A stretch of DNA of 52,274 nt from RGIG6374 sp045600965 (GCA_045600965.1 JAZRYW010000022.1:1-52274); one strand, 5' to 3'. Positions 1-7,881 are shown, numbered from the stretch's first letter. The notes: generated by a model not told the origin, from the sequence alone. Made by a program: numbers and translations.

Positions 1-1
1 C

Positions 2-1675
2 TTTGTCGGACGGCAGAATCGGATTCACGCGCCTTCACCTGCAAGCAGATTCCACGGAAACTGGGAAAGCGGCATCAAGTTTATTGACGATGCTCTTCTG
101 GGAGACCAGAGCGACGCGCCCGAGTGCCTGAAAGGCGATCCTGGAAAGAACCACTATTTCTTTCTGCCATTGCTGCTTGGTCTGTTTGGGTTGTGTTTTC
201 AATTTTACAGGGACAAGAGTGGGTTCTGGCTGAACCTTCTGATGTTTTTTATGACTGGAATTGCGATTGTCATATTCCTTAACCAAACTCCTTATCAGGT
301 AAGGGAAAGAGATTATGCCTATGCCGGGTCTTTTTATTTCTTCAGCGTATGGATCGGTCTGGCGGTAGCAGCCGTAACAACCTTGATTCAGGAAATGACG
401 GGAGAGCGGGGCAGGCTTGCGGTTTCCGTTGCTGTCAGCTTTCTTTGCCTTGCCGTGCCCGTCGAGATGGCAGCGCAGAACTGGGATGACCACGACAGGT
501 CCGGACGTCGTACGACCGTGGAAACGGCATACAACTGCTTGAATTCTGTCGGAGAGAACGGAATACTTGTCACGGATGGAGACAATTGGACCTTCCCTCT
601 CTGGTATGCACAGGAGGTGGAGGAATGCCGGGCCGATGTGAGAATAGTGTGCACGGGGCTCCTCAATATTGACCAGATGACCGGAACGATAAACGAATCT
701 GCAGCTCTTCCGATATCCATAGATAAGAAACACTTCCTCTATGGATGTAACCACGGCATTCCGGTTTTCGATAAGGACAATGAGGTTATGGACATCAGCG
801 ATGTGATGCACATCTTCAATCATCCGGAACAATATGAAAGAGAGGTGGGCTATATCGCATCAAGAAAAATATCCGTCCCTGTCAACAAAGAGAACGTGAT
901 TGAGTCAGGCATCCTTGACGTGCGCTTTGCGGATATGATTCCGGATGAGATTGTTCTTACTATTCCTGAAGATAAAAAACGCGTCACGAACGGGGAACTG
1001 CTCATACTCGATTTCCTTTCACGCTATGACTGGGACCGTCCTGTCCATTTTCTGTTCGATACTGGAGACATCAATTTGGGTATGATGGATTATATGCAGC
1101 AGACCGGGTATTCCTATAAGTTTATTCCGGTGAAGTGTATGAGTGCATCAACTGACTCGGTGTTCCTGGATACGGAGTTGCTCTATCGCAATCTGAAGGA
1201 GGTTTGCAAGTGGGATGCTGTCTCTGCTGACAGATACTTCGTTGACTATCAGGATATGAATATTCATCTTGGAGTGAAACCTATACGGAAAATGTTCCTG
1301 GATGCCGCTCGGGCACTCATTGATAATGGGGAGGAGGAAAAGGCCCTGGAACTGCTCGATTTGTGCCTGCAGGTCACTCGCAGATATCCTCTTGAGACAA
1401 TACCGTTGGGTTTTTCCGCCAATGATTTCACGGTGTTGTCAATGATTGAATCCTACTATGCTCTCGGGGCTGCGGATAAGGCGCGGGAGTTGGCCTCAAG
1501 GATGGGAGCGGAACTTCTCGACGCTGAAAAGTTCTACCGGAAGTTCAATAAACGGAGACACTGGGAGTTGGACACCATTGAGGAATGCCTTCAAATCCTG
1601 TCGGGTATCCTCTCTGAAGCAGGAGAGAAGGAGATGGCTGAAACATTTTCTTTTACAGGACACCATTCGATATAA
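2..1675 (+). CDS. GT117 (DUF2723) family membrane glycosyltransferase, 5' partial
   Basis: The frame is open from base 2, so the true start lies before the window and this is the C-terminal half or so of a protein that is usually about 1000 residues. Two hydrophobic segments come first, near bases 155-310 and 330-470. The family signature NQTPYQVRERDYAYAGSF lies between them. A soluble domain follows, with TDGDNWTFPLWYAQEVEE, close to the DND(T)FPLWYAQE motif of Bacteroidota DUF2723 proteins, and then a helical tail that looks TPR-like. The family is related to TMEM260 and is annotated as GT117, which is thought to glycosylate exported proteins from a lipid-linked donor in the inner membrane. 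The acceptor is unknown. The 3' end overlaps the convergent lipoprotein gene by 85 bp. Family call is firm; function is by homology. Confidence 0.88.
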   Translation, partial: FVGRQNRIHAPSPASRFHGNWESGIKFIDDALLGDQSDAPECLKGDPGKNHYFFLPLLLGLFGLCFQFYRDKSGFWLNLLMFFMTGIAIVIFLNQTPYQVRERDYAYAGSFYFFSVWIGLAVAAVTTLIQEMTGERGRLAVSVAVSFLCLAVPVEMAAQNWDDHDRSGRRTTVETAYNCLNSVGENGILVTDGDNWTFPLWYAQEVEECRADVRIVCTGLLNIDQMTGTINESAALPISIDKKHFLYGCNHGIPVFDKDNEVMDISDVMHIFNHPEQYEREVGYIASRKISVPVNKENVIESGILDVRFADMIPDEIVLTIPEDKKRVTNGELLILDFLSRYDWDRPVHFLFDTGDINLGMMDYMQQTGYSYKFIPVKCMSASTDSVFLDTELLYRNLKEVCKWDAVSADRYFVDYQDMNIHLGVKPIRKMFLDAARALIDNGEEEKALELLDLCLQVTRRYPLETIPLGFSANDFTVLSMIESYYALGAADKARELASRMGAELLDAEKFYRKFNKRRHWELDTIEECLQILSGILSEAGEKEMAETFSFTGHHSI

Positions 1676-2619
1676 CCGCTTTGTGCATCGTATTCCCTAT
1701 AATGTTCGAGAGGGATTCCATTTATCCAACCCCTGACCAATTCTTCAAGGAGTTTGTCTATATGCTTTATCACATTTCCGACCACATTTGACGAATACGC
1801 GCTCTGGTCGACATCCATCCCTGCAACCCGCGGGCCACTCGGATTCTCCCGGAGATATCGGAAAATGCCCATATTCGAGCCTCCCATAACCGGATATATG
1901 AAATCATACTTTCCGTCTACTTCCTCCATCTGCATATAAACTTCCTTATCCATTGAATAGCCGTGCCAATCATCGCTGAGGTATCTTCTGTCAGGCATCT
2001 GCTCGGTTACGGATTTATATCCCTCCTCAAAACCATTTGCGGCTCTGATGAGCAACGGATCGCTCTTGTACGCCAGCCAGATAAGCGGCTTGGTCCAGCC
2101 CATCTCGGCTACATATTTCCCGGCCTGGTAGGATGCGCCATCCATCGGAATCATAAAGGAATATGCCTTGATGCAGTTCTGGGATTGCGGCAACTCGGGA
2201 ATTTCGAAGGTCAGTATTTCAATCTCATTGTCGGATTTGAAATCGGGGTCCGAAATTATTTTCTCGGTGAGTTCCCGGTAATCTGATGCCGCAAAAATCA
2301 GCAGGGTATGTGCAACCTTCCGGCTGCTTTCCTCTATCCACTTATATGCCAAACTTTCCGCCTGCGCCATCGACTCCGGAGGCAGATAATTCATACTGAC
2401 TTCGCTATGGTTGATATATACTCTTGTGAGTCCTTTGGTAATCAGATCATTGTACCCGTTGTCACCTGCGCCGCCTATGGAAGAGAAAATGACAATCTGC
2501 CGGTCAACGGGTCTGTCGATATAGATTTTTGTACAAGACGACAGTCCCAGCAGCGCGGGGACGATGACACCGATACAGAATATGCATCTGCGGATCTCCC
2601 TGATATCCTCAATCGTCAT
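1591..2619 (-). CDS. BMP-family periplasmic-binding-like lipoprotein
   Basis: A 342-residue protein with an N-terminal hydrophobic segment and lipobox LLGLSSC (Cys near residue 29), so it is predicted to be a lipoprotein. The start of the mature part, SSIGGAGDNGYNDLITKGL, matches the first strand and ligand loop of BMP/Med-type type-1 periplasmic binding proteins. Later elements such as YQAGKYVAEM and VAGMDVDQS also fit that fold. BMP proteins normally deliver nucleosides or similar ligands to an ABC importer, but no permease or ATPase gene is adjacent, so the ligand and partner are unknown. A TAATTTTG promoter box lies just upstream at 2643-2650. The 3' end runs 85 bp into the end of the opposing GT117 gene. 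Confidence 0.75.
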   Translation of the reverse strand: MTIEDIREIRRCIFCIGVIVPALLGLSSCTKIYIDRPVDRQIVIFSSIGGAGDNGYNDLITKGLTRVYINHSEVSMNYLPPESMAQAESLAYKWIEESSRKVAHTLLIFAASDYRELTEKIISDPDFKSDNEIEILTFEIPELPQSQNCIKAYSFMIPMDGASYQAGKYVAEMGWTKPLIWLAYKSDPLLIRAANGFEEGYKSVTEQMPDRRYLSDDWHGYSMDKEVYMQMEEVDGKYDFIYPVMGGSNMGIFRYLRENPSGPRVAGMDVDQSAYSSNVVGNVIKHIDKLLEELVRGWINGIPLEHYREYDAQSGYIEWCPVKENVSAISFSPASERIPDRI

Positions 2620-2642
2620 AGTCTTGTCAGCTCTTATCGTTG

Positions 2643-2650
2643 CAAAATTA
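2643..2650 (-). promoter_or_regulatory. Promoter -7 box of the BMP lipoprotein gene
   Basis: TAATTTTG on the minus strand fits the Bacteroidota TAnnTTTG -7 consensus, 23 bp before the ATG. An ATTG lies about 19 bp further upstream as a possible -33 element. Confidence 0.55.
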
Positions 2651-2730
2651 ATGAAAATAACTCAACCCACAATCTCTTGCCGGCCGCAGATATGCCGGAT
2701 ATGGTGGGAACCGTCGGACAAGCGGTGGAT

Positions 2731-2764
2731 TTTGCGGCAAATGAAATAAAGTTCATTAATTTTG
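2731..2764 (+). promoter_or_regulatory. Promoter of the aldehyde dehydrogenase gene
   Basis: TTTG at 2731-2734 and TAATTTTG at 2757-2764 are spaced 22 bp apart, as expected for a Bacteroidota -33/-7 pair. Transcription would start near 2771, leaving a leader of about 95 nt before the ATG at 2867. I see no riboswitch-like fold or real small ORF in that leader. Confidence 0.5.
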
Positions 2765-2866
2765 CATTATGGAGAATAGGTATCTTACCCGGAAGTTCAT
2801 CAGGAAACTGCCTGGCACCATTATGAAAACGGTTCCTATGCCTGAACCTGAAATCAGCAAACACAA

Positions 2867-4282
2867 ATGAATATGTCATACACTGTTTCCGACATTCAAC
2901 ACATAGTTGATGCCCAAAGGGCCTTTTTCCGTTCAGGAACCACGCTGGACATAAAATGGCGTCTGTGTCAGCTGCGCAGGCTGCGGGATGCCGTAATCGC
3001 CCACGAGAAGGAGTTTGAAGAAGTTCTGCACGCCGACCTCGGCCGTAGCGCAACTGAAGCGTACCTTTGCGATATAGGCCCCATTGTGGTGGAAATCAAT
3101 GAGATGCTTCGCGGCTTGCGCCGATGGGCACGCCCGGAGAAACATTTCAGCGGACTGATGTGCTTCCCGAGCCTGATTACCAAGGTATATAAAATGCCGT
3201 ATGGCGTCACGCTCGTGATAAGCCCTTTCAATTTCCCGATTCTGCTTACGCTCGGAGTGGTGGCGGCCAGCATCTGCGGGGGCAACACGGTCGTTATCAA
3301 AGCCAGCGCAAAATCCCGCCATTGTACGCAGGCGATGAAAAAATTCATTGCCGAAGTCTTTCCTCCCGAATTCGTGACTTTGATTGACGGAGGGCACGAT
3401 GTCGCCGATATGTGCCTGGAACAGAGGTGGGACAAGATCTTCTATACCGGTTCCCCGAAAGTTGGCAGGCACGTCCTTGCCAAGGCCGCAGAAAACCTTA
3501 CACCCGTAGCCCTGGAATTGGGAGGGGAAACCGGGAACTGGTGCATCGTCCGCAAGGACGCCGATATCAGGGATGCAGCCCGCAAGATAGCTTTTTTCAA
3601 GCTCTGCAATGCCGGTCAGATATGTATAAACATCAATCAGGTGGCTGTCGCGCAGGAAATTGCAGAGGAATTCCTGGAGGCCCTGAAGGATGCGTTCCGC
3701 TCTCAGATTGGCGAAGATGCGCAGGACAATGAGGAGTATCCGAAGCTGATTACTCCACAAGCGTTTGAAAAGTGTTCATCTCTCGCTGAACAGCACCGTG
3801 ACCGTATCGTGTATGGAGGCAAAGGCAATGCCGATGCCCTCAGATATTCACCGACGGTCATCTATCCGGTGGATATCAACGAAGAAATAGTGCAACAGGA
3901 ACTGTTCTGCCCGCTGCTGCCCGTCGTGCCTTTCAGGGACAGCGAGGTTGATGCAGTGCTTGACGTAATTGCAGACAGGGAGCATCCCCTTGCAATGTAT
4001 CTGTTCACCAAGGATATGAAGTGGGCGGAGCGGGTGATGGCCTCGCAACAATATGGCGGCGGCTGCATCAATGAAGTCTGTGTGCATATGATGGTGAAAG
4101 GCGTGCCTTTCGGCGGCGTCGGCCATTCCGGGATGGGAGCCTATCACGGGGAATGGGGGTTCCGCGAATTCACCCATCCGTCGACAGTGTTGAAAGGAAG
4201 CACCCGCCTGAACCTCTCCTTGAGAGAACACCCATACCGGGAGAAGGGAATCCTGCCATTGCTCCGTCTTCTGGAAAAGTAA
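2867..4282 (+). CDS. Aldehyde dehydrogenase family protein (class 3-like)
   Basis: A 471-residue NAD(P)-dependent aldehyde dehydrogenase that would oxidise an aldehyde to its acid in the cytoplasm. The length and the C-terminal PFGGVGHSGMGAYHG element match the ALDH3/YwdH type. The catalytic Cys is in NAGQIC, the general-base Glu is in ALELGG, and the cofactor-binding Asn is in SPFNFP. The ELGGK motif is altered: the Lys is replaced by Glu and about two residues are inserted (ELGGETGNW). Two in-frame ATGs (2867 and 2873) are close together and the first is used here. The gene stands alone, transcribed from its own promoter. The stop codon is followed at once by the tandem 51-bp repeats. Substrate not predictable. 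Confidence 0.9.
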   Translation: MNMSYTVSDIQHIVDAQRAFFRSGTTLDIKWRLCQLRRLRDAVIAHEKEFEEVLHADLGRSATEAYLCDIGPIVVEINEMLRGLRRWARPEKHFSGLMCFPSLITKVYKMPYGVTLVISPFNFPILLTLGVVAASICGGNTVVIKASAKSRHCTQAMKKFIAEVFPPEFVTLIDGGHDVADMCLEQRWDKIFYTGSPKVGRHVLAKAAENLTPVALELGGETGNWCIVRKDADIRDAARKIAFFKLCNAGQICININQVAVAQEIAEEFLEALKDAFRSQIGEDAQDNEEYPKLITPQAFEKCSSLAEQHRDRIVYGGKGNADALRYSPTVIYPVDINEEIVQQELFCPLLPVVPFRDSEVDAVLDVIADREHPLAMYLFTKDMKWAERVMASQQYGGGCINEVCVHMMVKGVPFGGVGHSGMGAYHGEWGFREFTHPSTVLKGSTRLNLSLREHPYREKGILPLLRLLEK

Positions 4283-4452
4283 GGGGCCTTTCAAAAGAAC
4301 AAAATGACCGGATTTGTTCTTCTGCGGCAGCCGGGGGCCTTTCAAAAGAACAAAATGACCGGATTTGTTCTTCTGCGGCAGCCGGGGGCCTTTCAAAAGA
4401 ACAAAATGACCGGATTTGTTCTTCTGCGGCAGCCGGGGGCCTTTCAAAAGAA
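4283..4452. repeat. Three tandem 51-bp repeats, each with an A/T-rich hairpin
   Basis: Units start at 4283, 4334 and 4385, with a 17-bp partial fourth copy at 4436-4452. The copies are identical by eye. Each contains AAGAACAAA, a 9-nt spacer and TTTGTTCTT (4295-4303 and 4313-4321 in the first unit), a perfect 9-bp inverted repeat. The array sits directly between the convergent ends of the aldehyde dehydrogenase and sugar isomerase genes, so it may act as a transcription end region. The unit length is 17 codons and the frame stays open, which creates spurious ORFs on both strands. Confidence 0.95.
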
Positions 4453-4508
4453 AGGATCCCGGGATATCTCAGAGATACCAGCCTTACCGCTCAAGATAAA
4501 TTCGGCTA

Positions 4509-4544
4509 TCAGCGGGACGCAGGAAACGGTGGAAGGGGCCGGAG
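4509..4544 (-). repeat. 36-bp dispersed repeat, copy 1 (inside a gene end)
   Basis: A 36-bp sequence identical to 14241-14276, read here on the minus strand and there on the plus strand. It begins CTCCGGCCCC and ends CGCTGA. In this copy it encodes the last 11 residues (LRPLPPFPASR) and the TGA stop of the isomerase gene. Confidence 0.9.
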
Positions 4545-5354
4545 TCTTTTCTTTATGTATTCCACGCTTGAGACGTATTGCCCGTCGGTGTCGAGGTGTT
4601 CTATGATCATAGGCATATCCTCATCCTCGGCGGTGGCCAGGCGCATATAGAGGTCAAGGTCGAGCGAACCCTGTCCGCAGGCACACTCCTCCAGCTGGAA
4701 GGTGTATTCCTCCCTGAGCCGTATGTCCTTGAGATGACAGCTGCGTATGCGTCCGCCGAGCTTGTCGAAGCATTCCCTCAGGAAATCGTCGTTGAAGAAA
4801 TAGCGCCGGGGCGAGGTTATCATATTCACCACGTCGAGATGAACCCCGAAATGCCTGCGGTCGACCTCCTCCAGCAGCTGCAGGTATTCGTCCGGGCTTC
4901 CGGGAATCATCCAGGGCATAGTCTCTATGCAGAACATTGTTTTCTGAGGGCAGGCCTCGTCGATGATGCGCCGTATCATATCCACGGCCATATTGCGGGC
5001 CTGCCCGCTGAAATTGCCACGGTATCCTCCGTCCCAGCGCGGGCCGTAAGGCGTGCCCACGACGTTCACGCAGCAGCGTGCGCCTATGCGGTCGGCCATC
5101 TTCAGCTGTCCGACGGCATAGCGTATCCATTTTTCCCTCTCCGCGGGGTCTGCGGCGAGCGTGTTGCGCCACACCCCGACCTCCGCTATCGTCAGCCCTT
5201 CATTTTCAGCCGCCCGACGGTAGGCGTCGATCATTTCCTGTGGCGCGAGATGGTCAAGCGGAAACACCACCGTGCCAAGGCCGAGCGAAGCGTGTCCGGC
5301 GGCCCATTCCTCCGGGGTGGAGTGCTTCAAGGGGGATGAAATGCCGAGTCTCAT
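4509..5354 (-). CDS. Sugar phosphate isomerase/epimerase family protein (TIM barrel)
   Basis: A 281-residue protein of the xylose isomerase-like TIM-barrel family (AP_endonuc_2 fold). The four expected metal ligands are visible at strand ends: Glu in FCIETMPW, Asp in VHLDVVNM, His in SCHLKDI and Glu in MIIEHLD. These enzymes isomerise or epimerise sugars, keto-acids or related polyols, and the substrate cannot be read from sequence. The gene is third in a tight operon: its ATG overlaps the stop of the FMN enzyme gene by one base (TGATG). The last 11 codons and the stop come from a 36-bp dispersed repeat, so the C-terminus may have been replaced or extended by repeat insertion. Confidence 0.85.
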   Translation of the reverse strand: MRLGISSPLKHSTPEEWAAGHASLGLGTVVFPLDHLAPQEMIDAYRRAAENEGLTIAEVGVWRNTLAADPAEREKWIRYAVGQLKMADRIGARCCVNVVGTPYGPRWDGGYRGNFSGQARNMAVDMIRRIIDEACPQKTMFCIETMPWMIPGSPDEYLQLLEEVDRRHFGVHLDVVNMITSPRRYFFNDDFLRECFDKLGGRIRSCHLKDIRLREEYTFQLEECACGQGSLDLDLYMRLATAEDEDMPMIIEHLDTDGQYVSSVEYIKKRLRPLPPFPASR

Positions 5355-6238
5355 CAGAAAGTCCTCCTGTGTATCACTGACGGGTCCATATGGGAGAGGC
5401 TGTCGATGCCTGTGCGGGCCATTGCGCCGGCAAGTTCACCGGTCATTGCGCCGATACGGGCGGCAACGGCTTCGGGCCCGTCCTTGAGAAGGGGCATCAG
5501 ATGCCTTCCCACCGACACGGCCTTCGCGCCGAGCGCCAGGCACTTGAACGCGTCGAAACCGCTTTCGATGCCGCAGTCGACGAATATCTCCATCTGCCCT
5601 CCGACCTGGCGGACTATCTCCTCCAGCACGAAGACAGGGGGCACGGTGTAGGGCATCATACCATGGTGGTGCGAAACCACTATGCCGCTGCAGCCGGCAT
5701 CGGCGCACTTGCGGGCGTCAAGGGGGCTGAGCACGCCTTTCACTATGAAGGGGATGCCTGCCGCGCGCACGAAACCTGCAATCTCAGCGGCGGTCTTGGC
5801 CTTCATAGGCAGGCCGAACACGCTGTCATATCCGCCTGCGGAGTTGAAACTGTGGTCAGTGTCCATACCCACGGCTATGCAGCCGGCCTCCACTGCCGCC
5901 TCTATCTTGCGGAACACTTCCGCGTTGTCGGCGTGCGGCTTGATTATCTTTATGGTCCTTGCGCCGGTGGCTGCAATGTCCCTCAGTTCATCCTCATCGC
6001 CCATACCAACCCAGTGGACTGCTCCGGCGAGGGCCGCGCCGCGGGCATAGGTCACCATTCCGTCAGGGGCGGTGTTGCCCAGGTGCGACAGGGCGGCGGT
6101 CATAACGGGTGTGCGGAACGTCTCTCCGAAGAGCGTCATTTCCGTCGAGGGCAGGGTGGAGTCGATGTATCTGGTCTCGATCAGCAGGGAGTCGAAGCAG
6201 TCCCTGGTGATGCGGTCCGGGTCTGAATACTGGTTCAT
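5354..6238 (-). CDS. FMN-dependent alpha-hydroxy-acid oxidising family protein
   Basis: A 294-residue TIM-barrel flavoenzyme of the lactate/glycolate oxidase superfamily. The FMN-phosphate region DCGIESGFDAFKCLALGAK is clear, as is the flavin-contacting Lys in FIVKGVLSP. The active-site motif, usually SNHGGRQ, is here SHHHGMM: the catalytic His is kept, but the Arg that binds the substrate carboxylate is replaced by Met. It is also about 60 residues shorter than classical members. This suggests a substrate other than a simple 2-hydroxy acid. It sits between a sugar symporter gene (ATGA overlap) and an isomerase gene (TGATG overlap), so a role in catabolism of an imported sugar or sugar acid is likely but inferred. 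Confidence 0.82.
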   Translation of the reverse strand: MNQYSDPDRITRDCFDSLLIETRYIDSTLPSTEMTLFGETFRTPVMTAALSHLGNTAPDGMVTYARGAALAGAVHWVGMGDEDELRDIAATGARTIKIIKPHADNAEVFRKIEAAVEAGCIAVGMDTDHSFNSAGGYDSVFGLPMKAKTAAEIAGFVRAAGIPFIVKGVLSPLDARKCADAGCSGIVVSHHHGMMPYTVPPVFVLEEIVRQVGGQMEIFVDCGIESGFDAFKCLALGAKAVSVGRHLMPLLKDGPEAVAARIGAMTGELAGAMARTGIDSLSHMDPSVIHRRTF

Positions 6239-7647
6239 ATCGATAGCTTTCTGGCTGTTATTTCACTGTTTATTTCGTCCATACGCTTGTCGGTCAGTTC
6301 GTAACGGCTGATTACAAGCGCAGCCGCAATCATCAGCACGGCGGGGCATATCGTCTCGAGACTGACAATTCCCTGCTCCGCGAAACGGGTCTGTACGCTT
6401 TCTCCTGCCTTGAAGCCGACAAAGGCGAGTACAAGGCCCGGAATCACGCCTCCGAGAGCCATGCCGGCCTTCATAAATATGCAGATGATGGCGTTCACTA
6501 TGCCTGATACCCTCTTGCCGGTGGTGAACTCGCCGTACGTGACCACGTCAGGCACCAGAGCCCACATATACCCGGTGGCCACCGCAACTCCGCTGCTCTT
6601 GATGAACTGGGTCACGCAGAGCAGGAAGAAATGGGCCTTGAGGGCGGGGATGGTGGCGTAGAGGTGCATAAGAAGCATACCGAAGAGCGATACGCCTATG
6701 AACATCAGAAACAGTCCCTTCTTGCCCACCTTGCGCTTGATGGCGGGAACAAGGGGCAGCAGTATGAATGCCGGCAGTGTGCCGGTCCACATAAACACCG
6801 AGGTCATCAGCGGAGTGGCTCCGACATTGTAGGTCAGGAAGTAGGAGTCGGCCGCATTGTCTATGCTCATAGTGGTGAACGCAATGATGAAGAACAGCGA
6901 AAGTATGCGCAGGGGCCTGTTGCGGACGAGTTCCATCCAGAGGTCGCTGGTCTTCACGCGGTCGTTGTCCTCCTTGCTCATCACTATCCTTTCCCTGCTG
7001 CGGGAGAAACACAAAAGTATGATGCACAGCCCCACGGCGGCGAAGATGCTCATCGTGATGAACCAGGCTCCGGCTGCCTCCGGCGTGTCATATACGGCCT
7101 CTTCGCGTCCCAGTGAGGGGTTGTAGACCTTCGGGGCGAAGATGGCCACTATCAGGGGTATGGCCTTTATCGCAATGGCGGCCAGATTGGCGCAGATCAT
7201 ACGGACGCTGTTGAGCACCGTGATCTCGTTGTTGTCGCGGGTCATCGAGGAGTGCATCGCTCCGTAAGGGACGCTGATCAGCGTGAAGCACATACTCAGC
7301 GCTACATAGGTGACATAGGCGTAGACGGTCGAGCCGCTGAATCCGTTCCAGAAGCACAGCACGGCGGCTCCCGCGAGGGGGACGCCGCCGAGTATCAGCC
7401 ACGAGCGGTATTTGCCCCAGCGCGGCCTCGCCTTGTCGACCAGGGTGCCTACGACCGGGTCCCACACTATGTCCACAATGCGGACCACAAGGAACATCAC
7501 GGCAGCCGTTTCCGGCCTCAGGCCGAATACGTTGGTGTAGAAGAACAGAAGCCAGAAACTGACTGTCTGATATATTATGTTGAGCGCGAATTCGCCGGAG
7601 CAGAAGCCTATTCTTTCCCCCCAGCCAAGCCTGATTGACTCTTCCAT
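6235..7647 (-). CDS. GPH-family sugar:cation symporter (MFS)
   Basis: A 470-residue integral membrane transporter with about 12 hydrophobic segments, of the MelB/GPH type. The family elements RIVDIVWDPVVGTLVDKAR (loop 2-3) and RWGKYRSWLI are clear. It would import a sugar or glycoside with Na+ or H+. A longer frame reaches 7731, but the ATG at 7647 (MEESIRLGWGERIGF) matches the family N-terminus, and the likely promoter boxes at 7670-7677 and 7705-7712 lie inside the longer version. It is the first gene of a three-gene operon with translational coupling (ATGA) to the FMN enzyme gene. Its substrate is probably what the two downstream enzymes act on. Confidence 0.88.
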   Translation of the reverse strand: MEESIRLGWGERIGFCSGEFALNIIYQTVSFWLLFFYTNVFGLRPETAAVMFLVVRIVDIVWDPVVGTLVDKARPRWGKYRSWLILGGVPLAGAAVLCFWNGFSGSTVYAYVTYVALSMCFTLISVPYGAMHSSMTRDNNEITVLNSVRMICANLAAIAIKAIPLIVAIFAPKVYNPSLGREEAVYDTPEAAGAWFITMSIFAAVGLCIILLCFSRSRERIVMSKEDNDRVKTSDLWMELVRNRPLRILSLFFIIAFTTMSIDNAADSYFLTYNVGATPLMTSVFMWTGTLPAFILLPLVPAIKRKVGKKGLFLMFIGVSLFGMLLMHLYATIPALKAHFFLLCVTQFIKSSGVAVATGYMWALVPDVVTYGEFTTGKRVSGIVNAIICIFMKAGMALGGVIPGLVLAFVGFKAGESVQTRFAEQGIVSLETICPAVLMIAAALVISRYELTDKRMDEINSEITARKLSI

Positions 7648-7669
7648 ATGGATATTGGTACTGATTTCA

Positions 7670-7677
7670 CAAAAATA
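7670..7677 (-). promoter_or_regulatory. Candidate -7 box for the symporter operon
   Basis: TATTTTTG on the minus strand, 22 bp before the ATG at 7647. A second box on the same strand (TAAATTTG, 7705-7712) lies in the palindrome upstream, so either or both may be used. Confidence 0.45.
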
Positions 7678-7701
7678 AGCATTTTTTGTGACAATCGATT
7701 T

Positions 7702-7723
7702 CGGCAAATTTATATCTTTGCCG
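7702..7723. promoter_or_regulatory. Palindrome with a -7 box on each strand
   Basis: CGGCAAA, 8 nt, TTTGCCG: a perfect 7-bp inverted repeat. It carries TATCTTTG on the plus strand (7713-7720) and TAAATTTG on the minus strand (7705-7712). It may be a two-way promoter or an operator. The plus-strand box has no evident gene before the tRNA. Confidence 0.5.
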
Positions 7724-7768
7724 CCCGCCATATCCTATCGGATGCAGATGCCCAAGGCACCAAAAAAT

Positions 7769-7797
7769 TTGGAATAACGAAAAATTTCTTATATTTG
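7769..7797 (+). promoter_or_regulatory. Promoter of tRNA-Glu
   Basis: TATATTTG at 7790-7797 is a perfect TAnnTTTG box 13 bp before the tRNA, with TTTGG about 18 bp upstream as the -33 element. Confidence 0.65.
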
Positions 7798-7809
7798 CAC
7801 TTCGAAGCT

Positions 7810-7881
7810 GCTGGATTCTTCTAACGGTTAGGAAACCGGATTCTCAGTCCGGGAATAAGGGTTCGATTCCCTTATCCAGTA
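7810..7881 (+). tRNA. tRNA-Glu (CTC anticodon)
   Basis: Cloverleaf by eye: acceptor GCTGGAT/ATCCAGT with discriminator A, a short D arm with GGTTAG, anticodon stem CCGGA/TCCGG around loop TTCTCAG (anticodon CTC, reads GAG), and T arm AAGGG/CCCTT around TTCGATT. CCA is not encoded. Confidence 0.92.

Noticed and set aside
35..832. Long minus-strand open frame opposite the GT117 gene
   Set aside because: No recognisable domain; the plus frame carries the GT117 signature over the same bases.
4283..4452. CRISPR-like array
   Set aside because: The repeats are directly adjacent with no variable spacers, and no cas gene is present.
3848..4606. Open frames on both strands with a 17-residue repeat
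   Set aside because: They come from the 51-bp DNA repeats being a multiple of three, and the same repeat is open in several frames; no start context or domain.
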